DNA of 64,000 bases from Streptomyces fumanus (GTDB taxonomy: Bacteria > Actinomycetota > Actinomycetes > Streptomycetales > Streptomycetaceae). A model generated the notes under the pieces. It was not told the DNA's origin. It saw only the letters and a list, made by a program, of their open reading frames with translations, and made no database searches. Position numbers and translations under genes: made by a program. The stretch spans positions 372,001-436,000 of the forward strand of contig NZ_BNBI01000003.1 of the NCBI RefSeq assembly GCF_014655295.1, given 5' to 3'. Shown one piece after another: positions 24,935-33,754 of this stretch (its first letter is position 1; each line of letters opens with the position of its first letter).

Positions 24935-26551
24935 ATGAGAAAGAGACTGGCCACCGTGGCCGGGGCGGTTCTGGCCCTGGCCGCCGCGCTGACCGCAGCG
25001 CCCCCCGCCACCGGCGCCGCCGGGGCCCCGGGGTTCCAGGTGAGCGACGGCCGGCTGCTGGACGCGAACGGCAACGACTTCGTGCTGCGCGGGGTGAACC
25101 ACGCGCACACCTGGTACCCGGACCGCACCACCCGGGCCCTGCAGGACATCAAGGCGCTCGGCGCCAACTCGGTGCGCGTGGTGCTGAGCACCGGCGACCG
25201 CTGGACCAGGAACGACACCGCGGACGTGGCGTCGGTGGTCGACCGGTGCAAGCAGAACCGTCTGATCTGCGTGCTGGAGGCGCACGACACCACCGGCTAC
25301 GGCGAGCAGAGCGGCGCGGCCACCCTCTCCCGCGCCGTCGACTACTGGGTCTCCGTCCAGGACGCGCTGCGCGGTCAGGAGAAGTACGTCATCGTCAACC
25401 TCGGCAACGAGCCGTACGGGAATTCCGGGTACGCCGCGTGGACGGCGGACACCAAGAACGCGATCGCCCGTATGCGGGCCGCCGGATTCGACCACACCCT
25501 CATGGTGGACGCCCCGAACTGGGGACAGGACTGGACCTTTACGATGCGGGACAACGCGGAACAGGTCGCCGCCGCCGATCCCGACCGGAACACGGTGTTC
25601 TCGATCCATATGTACGGCGTCTTCGACACGGCGGCCGAGATACAGGACTACGTGAACCGGTTCGTGTCCCGGAAGCTGCCGATCGTGATCGGCGAGTTCG
25701 GCGACGCGCACTCCGACGGCAACCCGGACGAGGACGCCATCATGGCGACCGCGCGGCAGCTCGGCGTGGGCTACCTCGGCTGGTCCTGGAGCGGCAACGG
25801 CGGCGGTGTCGAGTACCTGGACATGGCCACCGGCTTCGACGCCTCCCGGCTCACCGCCTGGGGGCAGCGGTTCTTCAACGGGGCCGACGGCATCCGGCAG
25901 ACCGCCCGCGAGGCCAGTGTCTTCGGCACCGGGGGCGACACCCGGGCCCCCACCGCGCCCGGCACCCCGACCGCCACCGACATCGGCCCCACCGGTCTGC
26001 GGCTGACCTGGCCGGCCGCCACCGACGACACCGGCGTCACCGGCTACGACGTGGTCCGGCTGAACGGCACCCAGGAGACCCCGGTCACCTCCAGCACCAC
26101 CACCGGCGCCACCCTGACCGGTCTGACGCCGTCCACGGCGTACGTCTTCGCCGTCTACGCCCGGGACGCGGCCGGCAACCGTTCGCCGCGCTCGGCCGAG
26201 GTGCGGGTGACCACCGCCGCGGCACCGGACACCGGCAACTGCGCGGTCGGCTACCGGCTGAGCGACTGGGGCACCTCGTTCAACGCCGACGTCACCGTCC
26301 GCAACACCGGCACCGCCCCCGTCAAGGGCTGGAAGCTGGAGTTCGCCTTCCCCGGCGACCAGAAGGTGAACTCGGCCTGGAACGCCAAGGTCACCCAGGA
26401 GGGCCGGCAGGTGCGGGCCACCCACGAGTCCTGGACCGAGACGATCCCGGCGGGCGGCTCGGTGAGCTTCGGTCTGAACGGCTCCTCCGGCACGGGCAAC
26501 GGCGTCCCGGCCGCCTTCACCCTCAACGGCGTGCGCTGCGCCGTCCAGTGA
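24935..26551 (+). CDS. manA: Secreted GH5 endo-beta-1,4-mannanase with Fn3 and CBM2
   Basis: 538 residues. Sec signal peptide MRKRLATVAGAVLALAAALT with cleavage near ATGA-AG. The GH5 (subfamily 8-like) domain spans about residues 32-330: VLRGVNHAHTWYPDRT, the acid/base Glu in VIVNLGNEPYG (about 155), the nucleophile in IVIGEFGDAHSDG (about 253) and GYLGWSWSGN. It closely follows the layout of Streptomyces ManA. An Fn3 module (about 335-425, starting APTAPGTPTATDIG) and a C-terminal CBM2 (CAVGYRLSDWGTSFNADVTV) follow. It cleaves mannan/glucomannan outside the cell. A hairpin ends the transcript. Confidence 0.9.
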   Translation: MRKRLATVAGAVLALAAALTAAPPATGAAGAPGFQVSDGRLLDANGNDFVLRGVNHAHTWYPDRTTRALQDIKALGANSVRVVLSTGDRWTRNDTADVASVVDRCKQNRLICVLEAHDTTGYGEQSGAATLSRAVDYWVSVQDALRGQEKYVIVNLGNEPYGNSGYAAWTADTKNAIARMRAAGFDHTLMVDAPNWGQDWTFTMRDNAEQVAAADPDRNTVFSIHMYGVFDTAAEIQDYVNRFVSRKLPIVIGEFGDAHSDGNPDEDAIMATARQLGVGYLGWSWSGNGGGVEYLDMATGFDASRLTAWGQRFFNGADGIRQTAREASVFGTGGDTRAPTAPGTPTATDIGPTGLRLTWPAATDDTGVTGYDVVRLNGTQETPVTSSTTTGATLTGLTPSTAYVFAVYARDAAGNRSPRSAEVRVTTAAAPDTGNCAVGYRLSDWGTSFNADVTVRNTGTAPVKGWKLEFAFPGDQKVNSAWNAKVTQEGRQVRATHESWTETIPAGGSVSFGLNGSSGTGNGVPAAFTLNGVRCAVQ

Positions 26552-26558
26552 CACCGGC

Positions 26559-26592
26559 GCCCCGCCGCACGCCCCACGGCCCGCGGCGGGGC
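26559..26592 (+). terminator. Terminator hairpin after the mannanase gene
   Basis: Perfect 10-bp arms GCCCCGCCGC (26559-26568) and GCGGCGGGGC (26583-26592), 14-nt loop, 7 bp beyond the stop. Confidence 0.65.
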
Positions 26593-26693
26593 CCGCGACG
26601 GTACGTCCCTCTCCGTCGTTTTCGTCGGCCACAGGGCGGGAACCCGAGGTCACCGGTCCCCGACCAGGACCGACGAAGAGAGAGGCAGACACC

Positions 26694-27572
26694 GTGAACC
26701 AGCCGCAGAACCCCGCCCACCGGCATCCCGAGCCCGATCTCCCCGACCAGGAGCAGCCGCACCCCGGCTGGACCGGGCCGATGGACCCGCCCCCGGACCA
26801 CGGCGAGGAGAGCTACCGGGGCAGCGGCAAGCTGGAGGGCCGCAAGGCCGTCATCACCGGCGGTGACTCGGGGATCGGGCGGGCGGTGGCCCTCGCCTTC
26901 GCCCGCGAGGGCGCCGACGTGCTCTTCACCCACCTCGACGCGGAGAAGGAGGACGCCGAGGAGACCGTACGGCTGGTCGAGGCGGCCGGCCGGCGCGCGG
27001 TCCCGGTGCCCTGCGACATCCGCGAGGAGGCCAACTGCCGGTCGCTGATCGACCGGGCCGTGGAGGAGTTCGGCCGCATCGACATCCTGGTGAACAACGC
27101 CGCCTACCAGATGTCGCAGCCCGACGGCATCGAGGCGATCTCCACCGAGCAGTTCGATCGCGTGCTGCGCACCAACCTGTACGGCATGTTCTGGCTGACC
27201 AAGTTCGCCCTGCCGCACATCCCGGAGGGCGGCAGCGTCATCAACTCGGCGTCCGTGCAGGCGTACAAGCCGAGCCCGCACCTGCTGGACTACGCGATGA
27301 CCAAGGGCGCCATCGTCACCTTCACCCAGGGGCTGGCCCAGATGCTGGCCGAGCGGGGCATCCGCGTCAACGCCGTCGCCCCGGGGCCGGTGTGGACGCC
27401 GCTGATCCCGGCGACCATGCCGGACACCGTGGAGTTCGGCAAGCAGGCACCGCTGGGCCGGCCGGCCCAGCCCGCCGAGATGGCCCCCGCGTATGTGTTC
27501 CTGGCGTCGCAGGAGGCGTCGTTCATCACCGCGGAGATCGTCAACGCGACCGGCGGCACCCCGCTTCCGTAA
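26694..27572 (+). CDS. SDR-family oxidoreductase (YghA/GSP39-like)
   Basis: This 292-residue short-chain dehydrogenase has a 45-residue Pro/His-rich N-terminal extension typical of the YghA/general stress protein 39 group. Visible marks are AVITGGDSGIGRAVALAFAR (TGxxxGIG), VNNAAYQ (NNAG-like), the catalytic serine in INSASVQ, and Y-x-x-x-K in LLDYAMTKGAIVTFTQ. It reduces aldehydes or ketones with NAD(P)H; the true substrate is unknown and the group is stress-induced elsewhere. GTG start with AGAGAGG. It ends 15 bp before the hydrolase gene, so the two are probably cotranscribed. Confidence 0.87.
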   Translation: MNQPQNPAHRHPEPDLPDQEQPHPGWTGPMDPPPDHGEESYRGSGKLEGRKAVITGGDSGIGRAVALAFAREGADVLFTHLDAEKEDAEETVRLVEAAGRRAVPVPCDIREEANCRSLIDRAVEEFGRIDILVNNAAYQMSQPDGIEAISTEQFDRVLRTNLYGMFWLTKFALPHIPEGGSVINSASVQAYKPSPHLLDYAMTKGAIVTFTQGLAQMLAERGIRVNAVAPGPVWTPLIPATMPDTVEFGKQAPLGRPAQPAEMAPAYVFLASQEASFITAEIVNATGGTPLP

Positions 27573-27587
27573 CCGAGGGGCGGGCCG

Positions 27588-28247
27588 ATGACGACGCTGT
27601 CCGAGACCGTCCTGGTGCCCGGGGAACCCGCCGGTCTCCCCGGCGACTTCGTCTCACCCGCGCCCGCCCGCGCCGTCGCGCTGTTCACGGACGGCGGCGG
27701 CAGCTCACGGCAGAGCCCGCGCGACCGCAGGGTCGCCGCGGAGCTGCGCGAGGCCGGGTGCGGGACGCTGCTGGTGGATCTGCTCGGCGAGTCCGAGGAC
27801 GGCGCGGGGCCCCGGCCGGCCGAGCGGCACCTCGACATCCCGCTGCTGGCCGGGCGGCTCGTCGCCGCGATCGACTGGCTGGCCACCTGGTCGCACGGCC
27901 GGGGCCTGCCGGTGATCCTCTGCGGGGCGGGCACGGGCGCGGCGGCCGCGCTGGTGGCCGCGGCCGACCGGCCGGAGCGGGTCCTGACCGTGATCTGCCG
28001 CGGCGGGCGGCCCGAGCTGGCCGGTGCCGCCCTGGAGCGGGTACGGACCCCGGTGCTGCTGATCGCCGGCGGGTACGACACCGAGGTGCTGCGGGCGAGT
28101 CACGGGGCGGCCCGGCGCCTGCGCGCCCCGCACACCCTGCACGTGGTGCCGGGCGCCACCCACCTCTTCGAGGAGCCCGGCGCGCTGGAGGAGGTCGCCG
28201 ACACCGCCCGGCTCTGGTGCGAGCGGCACCTTCCCGATCCGGGGTGA
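27588..28247 (+). CDS. Dienelactone hydrolase-like alpha/beta protein lacking the nucleophile serine
   Basis: 219 residues related to a hydrolase group that is often next to phosphoribosyltransferase genes. The fold is clear (RAVALFTDGGGSSRQSPRDR, then LPVILCGAGTGAAAALVAAA and VLLIAGGYDTEV, and PGATHLFEEPGALEEVA with the His). The nucleophile elbow reads G-A-G-T-G where relatives have G-A-S-T-G, so the catalytic Ser is Gly. It may be inactive as an esterase or bind a ligand. It lies 15 bp after the SDR gene. Confidence 0.75.
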   Translation: MTTLSETVLVPGEPAGLPGDFVSPAPARAVALFTDGGGSSRQSPRDRRVAAELREAGCGTLLVDLLGESEDGAGPRPAERHLDIPLLAGRLVAAIDWLATWSHGRGLPVILCGAGTGAAAALVAAADRPERVLTVICRGGRPELAGAALERVRTPVLLIAGGYDTEVLRASHGAARRLRAPHTLHVVPGATHLFEEPGALEEVADTARLWCERHLPDPG

Positions 28248-28301
28248 CGCGGTGAGAGGATGACGCCGTTCGCGCGGACGGGACGGCAAAAGGGGGCGGG
28301 C

Positions 28302-29033
28302 ATGGCCGTGCTCGTGGAACCGGGGACGCCGGCGCAACTGCTGGTGGTGCAGCACACGCCCGGCGGCGGTCCCGGCCGGTTCGGTGACTGGCTCGCCGCC
28401 GACGGGATCGGCCTCGACGTGGTCCGGGCGTACGACGGCCAGGCCCTCCCCCGGCGTCTGGGACACGCGGGTGTCCTGGTGCTCGGGGGCGGCTACCTCC
28501 CGGACGACGACGCCTCGGCGCCGTGGCTCGCGCCCACCCGGGCGCTGGTCGCCGAGGCGCTGGACCGGGCCGTGCCGGTGCTGGGCATCTGTCTGGGCGG
28601 GCAGCTCCTCGCGCACGTCGCGGGCGGCACCGTACGGGGCCGGTACGGCAGGCCCGAGGTCGGCAGCACGCCGCTGACCCTGCGCGCCGAGGCGGCGTCC
28701 GACCCGCTGCTGCGGGGGCTGCCGCGCCGGGTGACCGCCGTGGAGCACCATGTGGACGCCGTCACCGCGCTGCCGCCGGGGGCGGTGTGGCTCGCCGAGA
28801 GCGAGCACTGCCCGTACCAGGCGTTCCGGGTCGGTGACGCGGCCTGGGGTGTGCAGTTCCACCCCGAGGCGGACGCGGCCCGGGTGCGGTCCTGGGACCC
28901 CGGGCAACTGCGGGCACGGGGCCTGGACCCGGAGGAGCTGGTGCGCGCGGCGGAACGGGACGAGCCCGCGGCCACGGTGGTGTGGCGGGAGGCGGCCCGC
29001 CGGTTCGCCGGGCTGGTGCTCGGCCGGGGGTGA
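28302..29033 (+). CDS. Class I glutamine amidotransferase-like protein
   Basis: 243 residues with the GATase1 triad: nucleophile Cys in VLGICLGGQLLAHV (about residue 103) and the H-x-E pair in WGVQFHPEADA (about residue 187). This group (GMP synthase-like amidotransferases without a synthase domain) hydrolyses glutamine or gamma-glutamyl compounds and transfers the ammonia to an unknown acceptor. The ATG at 28302 has AAGGGGGCG upstream; the 28260 start has none. It may be cotranscribed with the methyltransferase that follows after 55 bp. Confidence 0.82.
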   Translation: MAVLVEPGTPAQLLVVQHTPGGGPGRFGDWLAADGIGLDVVRAYDGQALPRRLGHAGVLVLGGGYLPDDDASAPWLAPTRALVAEALDRAVPVLGICLGGQLLAHVAGGTVRGRYGRPEVGSTPLTLRAEAASDPLLRGLPRRVTAVEHHVDAVTALPPGAVWLAESEHCPYQAFRVGDAAWGVQFHPEADAARVRSWDPGQLRARGLDPEELVRAAERDEPAATVVWREAARRFAGLVLGRG

Positions 29034-29088
29034 GCGCCGCCGATACCCGGTGGCGCGGGCGGGGCGGCCGGTGGCAGGCTGGCCGGTC

Positions 29089-29856
29089 ATGGTCGACCGA
29101 CAGTTCTCCGAGGCGCGGCTCGCCGCGCTGTACGACCTCTTCTCGCCGTGGGAGGACCGCGACGACTTCGCGTTCTACCTGCCGCTGGTCAGATCCGCCC
29201 GGTCCGTCCTGGACGTCGGCTGCGGCACCGGCACCCTGCTGCGCCGGGCCCGGCGGGACGGGCACACCGGGCGCCTGTGCGGACTGGACCCGGCGGCCGG
29301 GATGCTGGACGTCGCCCGGCGGGACGCCGGTGTCGAGTGGATCCACGGCGACCTGACCTCCGTACCCGGCTGGGACCGTGAGTTCGACCTTATCGTGATG
29401 ACCGGGCACGCCTTCCAGGTGTTCGTGACCGACGAGGAGCTGCGGGCGGCGCTCGCCGTGATCGCCGCGGCCCTCACCGACGACGGGCGGTTCGTGTTCG
29501 AGACCCGCAACCCGCTGGTGCGGGCCTGGGAGGAGTGGCACCTGCGCTACAGCGGCGAGGTGGTGGACGCCGCCGGCACGGTCGTCCGGGCGGTGTGCGA
29601 GGTGGACCGGCCGGTCCGCGGCGACCTGGTCTCCTTCACGCACACCTACACCAGCCCCGCCTGGGACGCTCCCGAGCGCAGCTCCAGCACGCTGCGCTTC
29701 CTGGACCGGGCCGGGGTGGCCCGGTTCCTGGCCGGGGCGGGCCTGGCCGTCGAGGAGCAGTACGGGGACTGGGACCGCGGCCCGTGCACCGACTCCGCCC
29801 CGGAGATCATCACGGTCGCGCGTCCCGTGCGCCGGCCGGTCACGGGCACGGGGTGA
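29089..29856 (+). CDS. Class I SAM-dependent methyltransferase
   Basis: 255 residues with motif I VLDVGCGTGTLLRRARRDGH (about residue 38), motif II GLDPAAGMLDVARR and FDLIVMTGHAFQVF. The substrate cannot be told. It begins YDLFSPWEDRDDFAFYLPLV, as in several small-molecule methyltransferases. No ribosome-binding site is obvious before the ATG at 29089. Its 3-prime end overlaps the convergent nanT-like gene by 17 bp. Confidence 0.82.
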   Translation: MVDRQFSEARLAALYDLFSPWEDRDDFAFYLPLVRSARSVLDVGCGTGTLLRRARRDGHTGRLCGLDPAAGMLDVARRDAGVEWIHGDLTSVPGWDREFDLIVMTGHAFQVFVTDEELRAALAVIAAALTDDGRFVFETRNPLVRAWEEWHLRYSGEVVDAAGTVVRAVCEVDRPVRGDLVSFTHTYTSPAWDAPERSSSTLRFLDRAGVARFLAGAGLAVEEQYGDWDRGPCTDSAPEIITVARPVRRPVTGTG

Positions 29857-31330
29857 CGCCGGGCCCCCGGCCGTCCCGGTCGCCGGACGCGGCCCGCCCC
29901 TGCGGCGGGCCGGTGGCGAGGTGGTCCGGGACGGGCTCGGGGTCGATCAGCCGGTTGAGGCGGCGCGGCACGTCGAAGCCGATGAGCGCGATCACCGTCA
30001 GGGTCAGGCCGCAGGTGAGGACGGCGAGGGCCCGGCCCAGGGACATCGGCCCGGCCAGTTCGGCGCCGAGCACCGGGGCGACGGCGCCGCCGAGCGCGCC
30101 CACGTTGTAGGTGAAGCCCAGGGACGCGGCCCGGGTCGCGGTCGGGAAGTGCCCGGCGATGTACCTGGGCAGCAGGCCGGAGATGCCCTGGAGGCAGGCG
30201 AGCATCAGGAACAGCAGCACGCCGAGGCCGACCAGGCTGTCGCGGACCGCGAAGACCGGGAACACGAAGGCGAGGCCGGCCAGCAGGGTGCAGCCGTAGG
30301 CCCTGCGGGTGCCGAACCGGTCGCCGAGGAACCCGGCGGCGACGCAGCCCGCCATGGTGCCGAACCCGGCCCAGTACAGGGCGTCGCTGACCTGCCCGGG
30401 CGTGAAGCCCAGCTCGGTCTTGAGGTAGGTGGGCAGCAGGGCCTGGACCGGCCAACTGTAGAGGAAGGCGCAGAAGACGGTGGCGCAGAGCGCGAGCAGC
30501 AGCAGCCACCGCCGCCGCCCGCCCAACTGCACCGCGAACGCCACCAGACTGGCCGCCGCCAGTACGGACAGCAGCGGCACCGCTCCCGCGCCGAGCGGGG
30601 TGAACACCGCGAACAGCGCCGCCGTGGCCACGGCCGTCAGCAGGGAGTTGACGGCCGCCCGGCGGGGGCCGGCGAACAGCGGCCGGAACGGGTTGGGCCG
30701 CTCGGCGGCGGCGCCCACCCGGGCCTGCCAGTCGTCGGCCTCGGGCAGCGCCCGGCGCACCCAGAGGGCGACGGCCACGGGGAACAGGCCGATGTAGAAC
30801 AGCCAGCGCCAGCCGTGGGCGGGCACCACCTGCTCGTACACCTCGGCGGCGAGCACACCGCCGAGGGAGAACCCGGAGATGAGGAAGCCGGAGGCGCGGT
30901 TGCGCAGCCGGGCGGGCCAGCTCTCCAGGACGTAGGTGGCGCTGGCGCTGTACTCGCCGGCCATGCCGGTGCCGATGAGCAGCCGGGCGGCGAACAGGCT
31001 GGTGTAGTCCCAGGCGAAGCCGCAGGCGAAGGTGCCGGTGGAGTACAGCAGGATGCTGGCCACCATGGCGCTGCGGCGGCCGAACCGGTCGCCGAGGGCG
31101 CCGAGCACGGCCCCGCCGAGCCAGCGGGTGACGAAGGCACCGGAGACCAGGCTCGCGGACTCCACCGCCGTCAGCCCGAAGTCGTCGGCGATCTCGGTCA
31201 GGACCAGGGTGATCAGGACGAAGTCGAAGCCGTCCAGGAGATAGCCGAGCCAGGCGGCGAAGAAGGACTTCGCCTTCCGCCGGGTGATCTCGCGGTACCA
31301 GGGCGTGCGGGCGGGGCGCGCGGTGGGCAT
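29840..31330 (-). CDS. nanT: MFS transporter, NanT-like (sialic acid type)
   Basis: This 496-residue transporter, the same length as E. coli NanT, has 12 or more hydrophobic segments and strong NanT-like stretches: AAWLGYLLDGFDFVLITLVL, LGDRFGRRSAMV, GTGMAGEYSASATYVLESWP, FLYSWPVQALLPTYLKTELG and GFTYNVGALGGAVAPVLG. It should import a sialic acid or similar sugar acid by proton symport across the cell membrane. ATG at 31330 has GGGAG. It lies 51 bp after the lyase gene on the same strand. Whether the substrate is really N-acetylneuraminate in this organism is inference. Confidence 0.85.
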   Translation of the reverse strand: MPTARPARTPWYREITRRKAKSFFAAWLGYLLDGFDFVLITLVLTEIADDFGLTAVESASLVSGAFVTRWLGGAVLGALGDRFGRRSAMVASILLYSTGTFACGFAWDYTSLFAARLLIGTGMAGEYSASATYVLESWPARLRNRASGFLISGFSLGGVLAAEVYEQVVPAHGWRWLFYIGLFPVAVALWVRRALPEADDWQARVGAAAERPNPFRPLFAGPRRAAVNSLLTAVATAALFAVFTPLGAGAVPLLSVLAAASLVAFAVQLGGRRRWLLLLALCATVFCAFLYSWPVQALLPTYLKTELGFTPGQVSDALYWAGFGTMAGCVAAGFLGDRFGTRRAYGCTLLAGLAFVFPVFAVRDSLVGLGVLLFLMLACLQGISGLLPRYIAGHFPTATRAASLGFTYNVGALGGAVAPVLGAELAGPMSLGRALAVLTCGLTLTVIALIGFDVPRRLNRLIDPEPVPDHLATGPPQGRAASGDRDGRGPGVTPCP

Positions 31331-31381
31331 GGCGGCTCCCATGCGGGTGGGGGGCGGGCCGGGCGGCGGGCCCGGCCCGGG

Positions 31382-32311
31382 TCACAGGAGTCCGGCCTCG
31401 GCGAGGTGGGTGCGGACCCGGGCCACGGCCCGCTCGTCGAGGGGGATCTGCGGGGCGGCGGTGGCGGGGCAGTCGATCAGCCCGAGCAGATGGGCGGCGG
31501 CCTTGAACGCGCCGAGCGCCGAGGAGTTGGGGCCCATCCGGTCGGGGTCGCCCGCCTCGGTGAGGGCGAACAGGGCGGCGAGCCGGTCCTGTTCGGCCTT
31601 GGCGGCGGCCCAGTCCCCGGCCCGCGCGGCGGCGTACAGCCGTACGTAGCCGCGGGGGTCGACGTTGCCGAGTCCGGGGACCACGCCGTCGGCGCCCGCC
31701 AGCAGGGCGGTGTCGACGGTGAGTTCGGAGCCGGTGAGCACCGTGAAGCCGGTCGTGGTCCGGCGCGGGTCGATCAGCAGGCGGCGCAGTGACGCGTCGT
31801 CGCCGCTGGAGTCCTTCAGCCCGGCGAGCGTGCCGTCGGCGGCCAGGTCGAGCACCACCTCGCGGGGCAGCTCGGTGTGGACGGCGACGGGGATGTCGTA
31901 GGCGAACAGCGGGCGGTCGGCGGCGGCGCGGATCCGCCGGAAGTGGCCGGCGATCTCGGCGGGGTGGGTGCGGGCGTAGAAGGGCGCCGTCGCCACCAGC
32001 GCGTCGGCGCCCGCCCGGACCGCGTCGGCGGCCCGGTCCAGCACCCGGGGCGTGGTGGTCTCGATGACCCCGGCCAGCACGGGGACGCGGCCCGCGACGG
32101 CGTCGACGGCCGTCTCCAGGACGGTGCGCCGCTGGGCGTCGGTGAGGTAGGCGGCCTCGCCGCTCGACCCGAGCAGGAACAGGCCGTGCGCCCCGGCCGC
32201 GATCAGATGGCCGACGAGGCGGCGCAGCGAGGCGGTGTCGACCTCGCCCTTCTCGGTGAGCGGGGTGATGACCGGCGGGACGACGCCTCGCAGGGGCGCG
32301 GGAAAGGTCAT
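31382..32311 (-). CDS. DapA/NanA-family lyase (N-acetylneuraminate lyase-like)
   Basis: 309 residues with the class I aldolase fold: PPVITPLTEKGEVDTASLRR, the GSSGEAAYLTDAQR loop, FAYDIPVAVHTELP (the Tyr that protonates) and the Schiff-base Lys in GTLAGLKDSSGDD (about residue 164). The family splits sialic acid or makes dihydrodipicolinate and related 2-oxo acids. Position before a NanT-like importer points to catabolism of a sialic-acid-like sugar. No kinase or epimerase genes (nanK, nanE) are nearby, so the pathway is incomplete here. Confidence 0.82.
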   Translation of the reverse strand: MTFPAPLRGVVPPVITPLTEKGEVDTASLRRLVGHLIAAGAHGLFLLGSSGEAAYLTDAQRRTVLETAVDAVAGRVPVLAGVIETTTPRVLDRAADAVRAGADALVATAPFYARTHPAEIAGHFRRIRAAADRPLFAYDIPVAVHTELPREVVLDLAADGTLAGLKDSSGDDASLRRLLIDPRRTTTGFTVLTGSELTVDTALLAGADGVVPGLGNVDPRGYVRLYAAARAGDWAAAKAEQDRLAALFALTEAGDPDRMGPNSSALGAFKAAAHLLGLIDCPATAAPQIPLDERAVARVRTHLAEAGLL

Positions 32312-32373
32312 GCGGCCTCCAGGTGGTGCGGTGGTGCGTGTCCCTCCGCCGGCCCGTGCGCGGGTCGGCGAAG

Positions 32374-32394
32374 GGACGTAGGACGTCTACGTCC
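32374..32394 (-). promoter_or_regulatory. Operator-like inverted repeat upstream of the nanA/nanT pair
   Basis: Perfect 8-bp arms GGACGTAG (32374-32381) and CTACGTCC (32387-32394) around GACGT, about 63 bp upstream of the lyase start. The shape fits a GntR (FadR-type) operator. No GntR gene is present in the window. Confidence 0.55.
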
Positions 32395-32455
32395 TGTCAG
32401 GGTGTCACACGGCCCGGCGGCGGCGCAGGCGGCGTTTCCCGCACGGGGGCCGTGG

Positions 32456-33298
32456 TCAGCCGGCCGGTGCCGCCTCCCGTTCCAGGACCGTGCGCAGGCT
32501 GTTCGGGGGGCGGCCGGTGATCCGCCGTACGGTGTCGGTGGTGCGGTCCTCGGCGCCCTCGGCGACGGCCCGGTCCAGGCCGGCCAGCAGTGCGGCGAAC
32601 TCCGCGGGCAGCAGCGCCGCCAGGCGGTCCCGCATCCCCTGGTAGCCGAGGTGCCGGTGGACGACCGGCCGGCCGGTGACCTCGGTGACCAGCGCGGCGA
32701 CGTCGTCGTAGCTCAGCGCCTCGGGGCCGGTGAGGACCAGGTCGGTGCCGGGCGCCCGGTCGCCGGTCAGGGCGTGGGCGGCGACGGCGGCGATGTCGTC
32801 GGCGTCGACGAAGCCCACGCGGCCGGTACCGGCGGCGGTGAGGATCTCGCCGTCCTCGCGGATGCTGCGGGCGTGGGCGTGGTCGCCGGTGAAGTTCTGC
32901 ATGAACCAGGAGGGCCGCAGCACCGCCCACTCCTCGAACAGCTCCGGCAGCGCCCGGTGCACCTGCCCCACCGCCGGGCCGCCCTCGGGGACGGCCGAGG
33001 CGCTGAGCAGCACCGCGCGCCGCACCCCGGCGGCGCGGGCCCGCCGCAGGAAGGGCAGCATGACCGCGGCCGGGTCGGGGTCGCCGACGGGCGGCACCAG
33101 GTAGACCCGGTCGGTGCCGACCAGCGCGTCGCCGTGGGTGGTGTCGTCGTACCAGTCGAAGCGGACCGGGTCCGCGCCGGGCACCGGGGCGGCGCGGCGG
33201 CTCGCGGCCCGGACCCGGTGCCCGGCGGCCAGCAGGCGCGCGGCGGTACGGCCGCCGGTGGTGCCGGTGGCCCCGGTGACGAGGACGGCGGCGCTCAT
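32456..33298 (-). CDS. NAD(P)-binding atypical SDR (NmrA-like)
   Basis: 280 residues with the N-terminal dinucleotide loop VLVTGATGTTGGRTAARLLA and later RAVLLSASAVPEGG and VLRPSWFMQNFTGDH. It is of the NmrA/QOR2/TMR type, which senses or uses NADPH, and lacks the classical Y-x-x-x-K. Its ATG (33296-33298) overlaps the stop of the NTF2-like gene (ATGA), so the two are translationally coupled. Both are controlled by the divergent TetR gene by position. It may reduce a small quinone-like or toxic compound, as QOR2 relatives do. Confidence 0.82.
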   Translation of the reverse strand: MSAAVLVTGATGTTGGRTAARLLAAGHRVRAASRRAAPVPGADPVRFDWYDDTTHGDALVGTDRVYLVPPVGDPDPAAVMLPFLRRARAAGVRRAVLLSASAVPEGGPAVGQVHRALPELFEEWAVLRPSWFMQNFTGDHAHARSIREDGEILTAAGTGRVGFVDADDIAAVAAHALTGDRAPGTDLVLTGPEALSYDDVAALVTEVTGRPVVHRHLGYQGMRDRLAALLPAEFAALLAGLDRAVAEGAEDRTTDTVRRITGRPPNSLRTVLEREAAPAG

Positions 33299-33720
33299 CG
33301 GGCGGACCCGGCGAACTGTGCGCCCTCCTGCTGGAGGACGAGGGGGTTCCAGTAGTCGCGGTAGGAGGTGATCAGCCCGTCCCGGACCGTGATGACGGCG
33401 ATGTACGTCATGTCGTAGGGAGCGCCGGTCCGTACCAGGCTGCCCACGGCGCGCATCTCGACGACGATCGTGCCCGGCTCGGTGGTCTCGTGGATGCGCA
33501 GGTCGGGGAAGTCGCGCAGGTCGATGTGGTCGGGGTAGTCCCGCATGTAGGCGGCGACGGCCTCCTTGCCCTCCAGGCGGGCGGGCCAGCCCTCGGGGGC
33601 GAACGGGAACTCCATCGAGCAGTCCTCGGCCCACAGGCCGAGCCAGCCCGGGATGTCCTTGTCCAGCAGCAGGCGCAGGCTGTGGCGGAACAGCTCCGCC
33701 GGTGAGGTGTGCGCGGACAT
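33295..33720 (-). CDS. SnoaL/NTF2-like small protein
   Basis: 141 residues of the NTF2 cone fold: LFRHSLRLLLDKDIPGWLGL, WAEDCSMEFPFAPEGWPARL, then GKEAVAAYMRDYPDHIDLRD and GLITSYRDYWNPLVL. These proteins bind or transform polyketides, ketosteroids or other small molecules. It is the first gene of the pair with the NmrA-like reductase and starts opposite the TetR gene, whose two operators lie in the promoter gap. The substrate is unknown. Confidence 0.82.
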   Translation of the reverse strand: MSAHTSPAELFRHSLRLLLDKDIPGWLGLWAEDCSMEFPFAPEGWPARLEGKEAVAAYMRDYPDHIDLRDFPDLRIHETTEPGTIVVEMRAVGSLVRTGAPYDMTYIAVITVRDGLITSYRDYWNPLVLQQEGAQFAGSAR

Positions 33721-33754
33721 GGGTGTGGTGTGCTCCGTTTCCCTGGATAAGATG

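Noticed and set aside
24797..26692. 631-codon frame on the minus strand
   Set aside because: It is antisense to the mannanase, which has catalytic motifs and a signal peptide.
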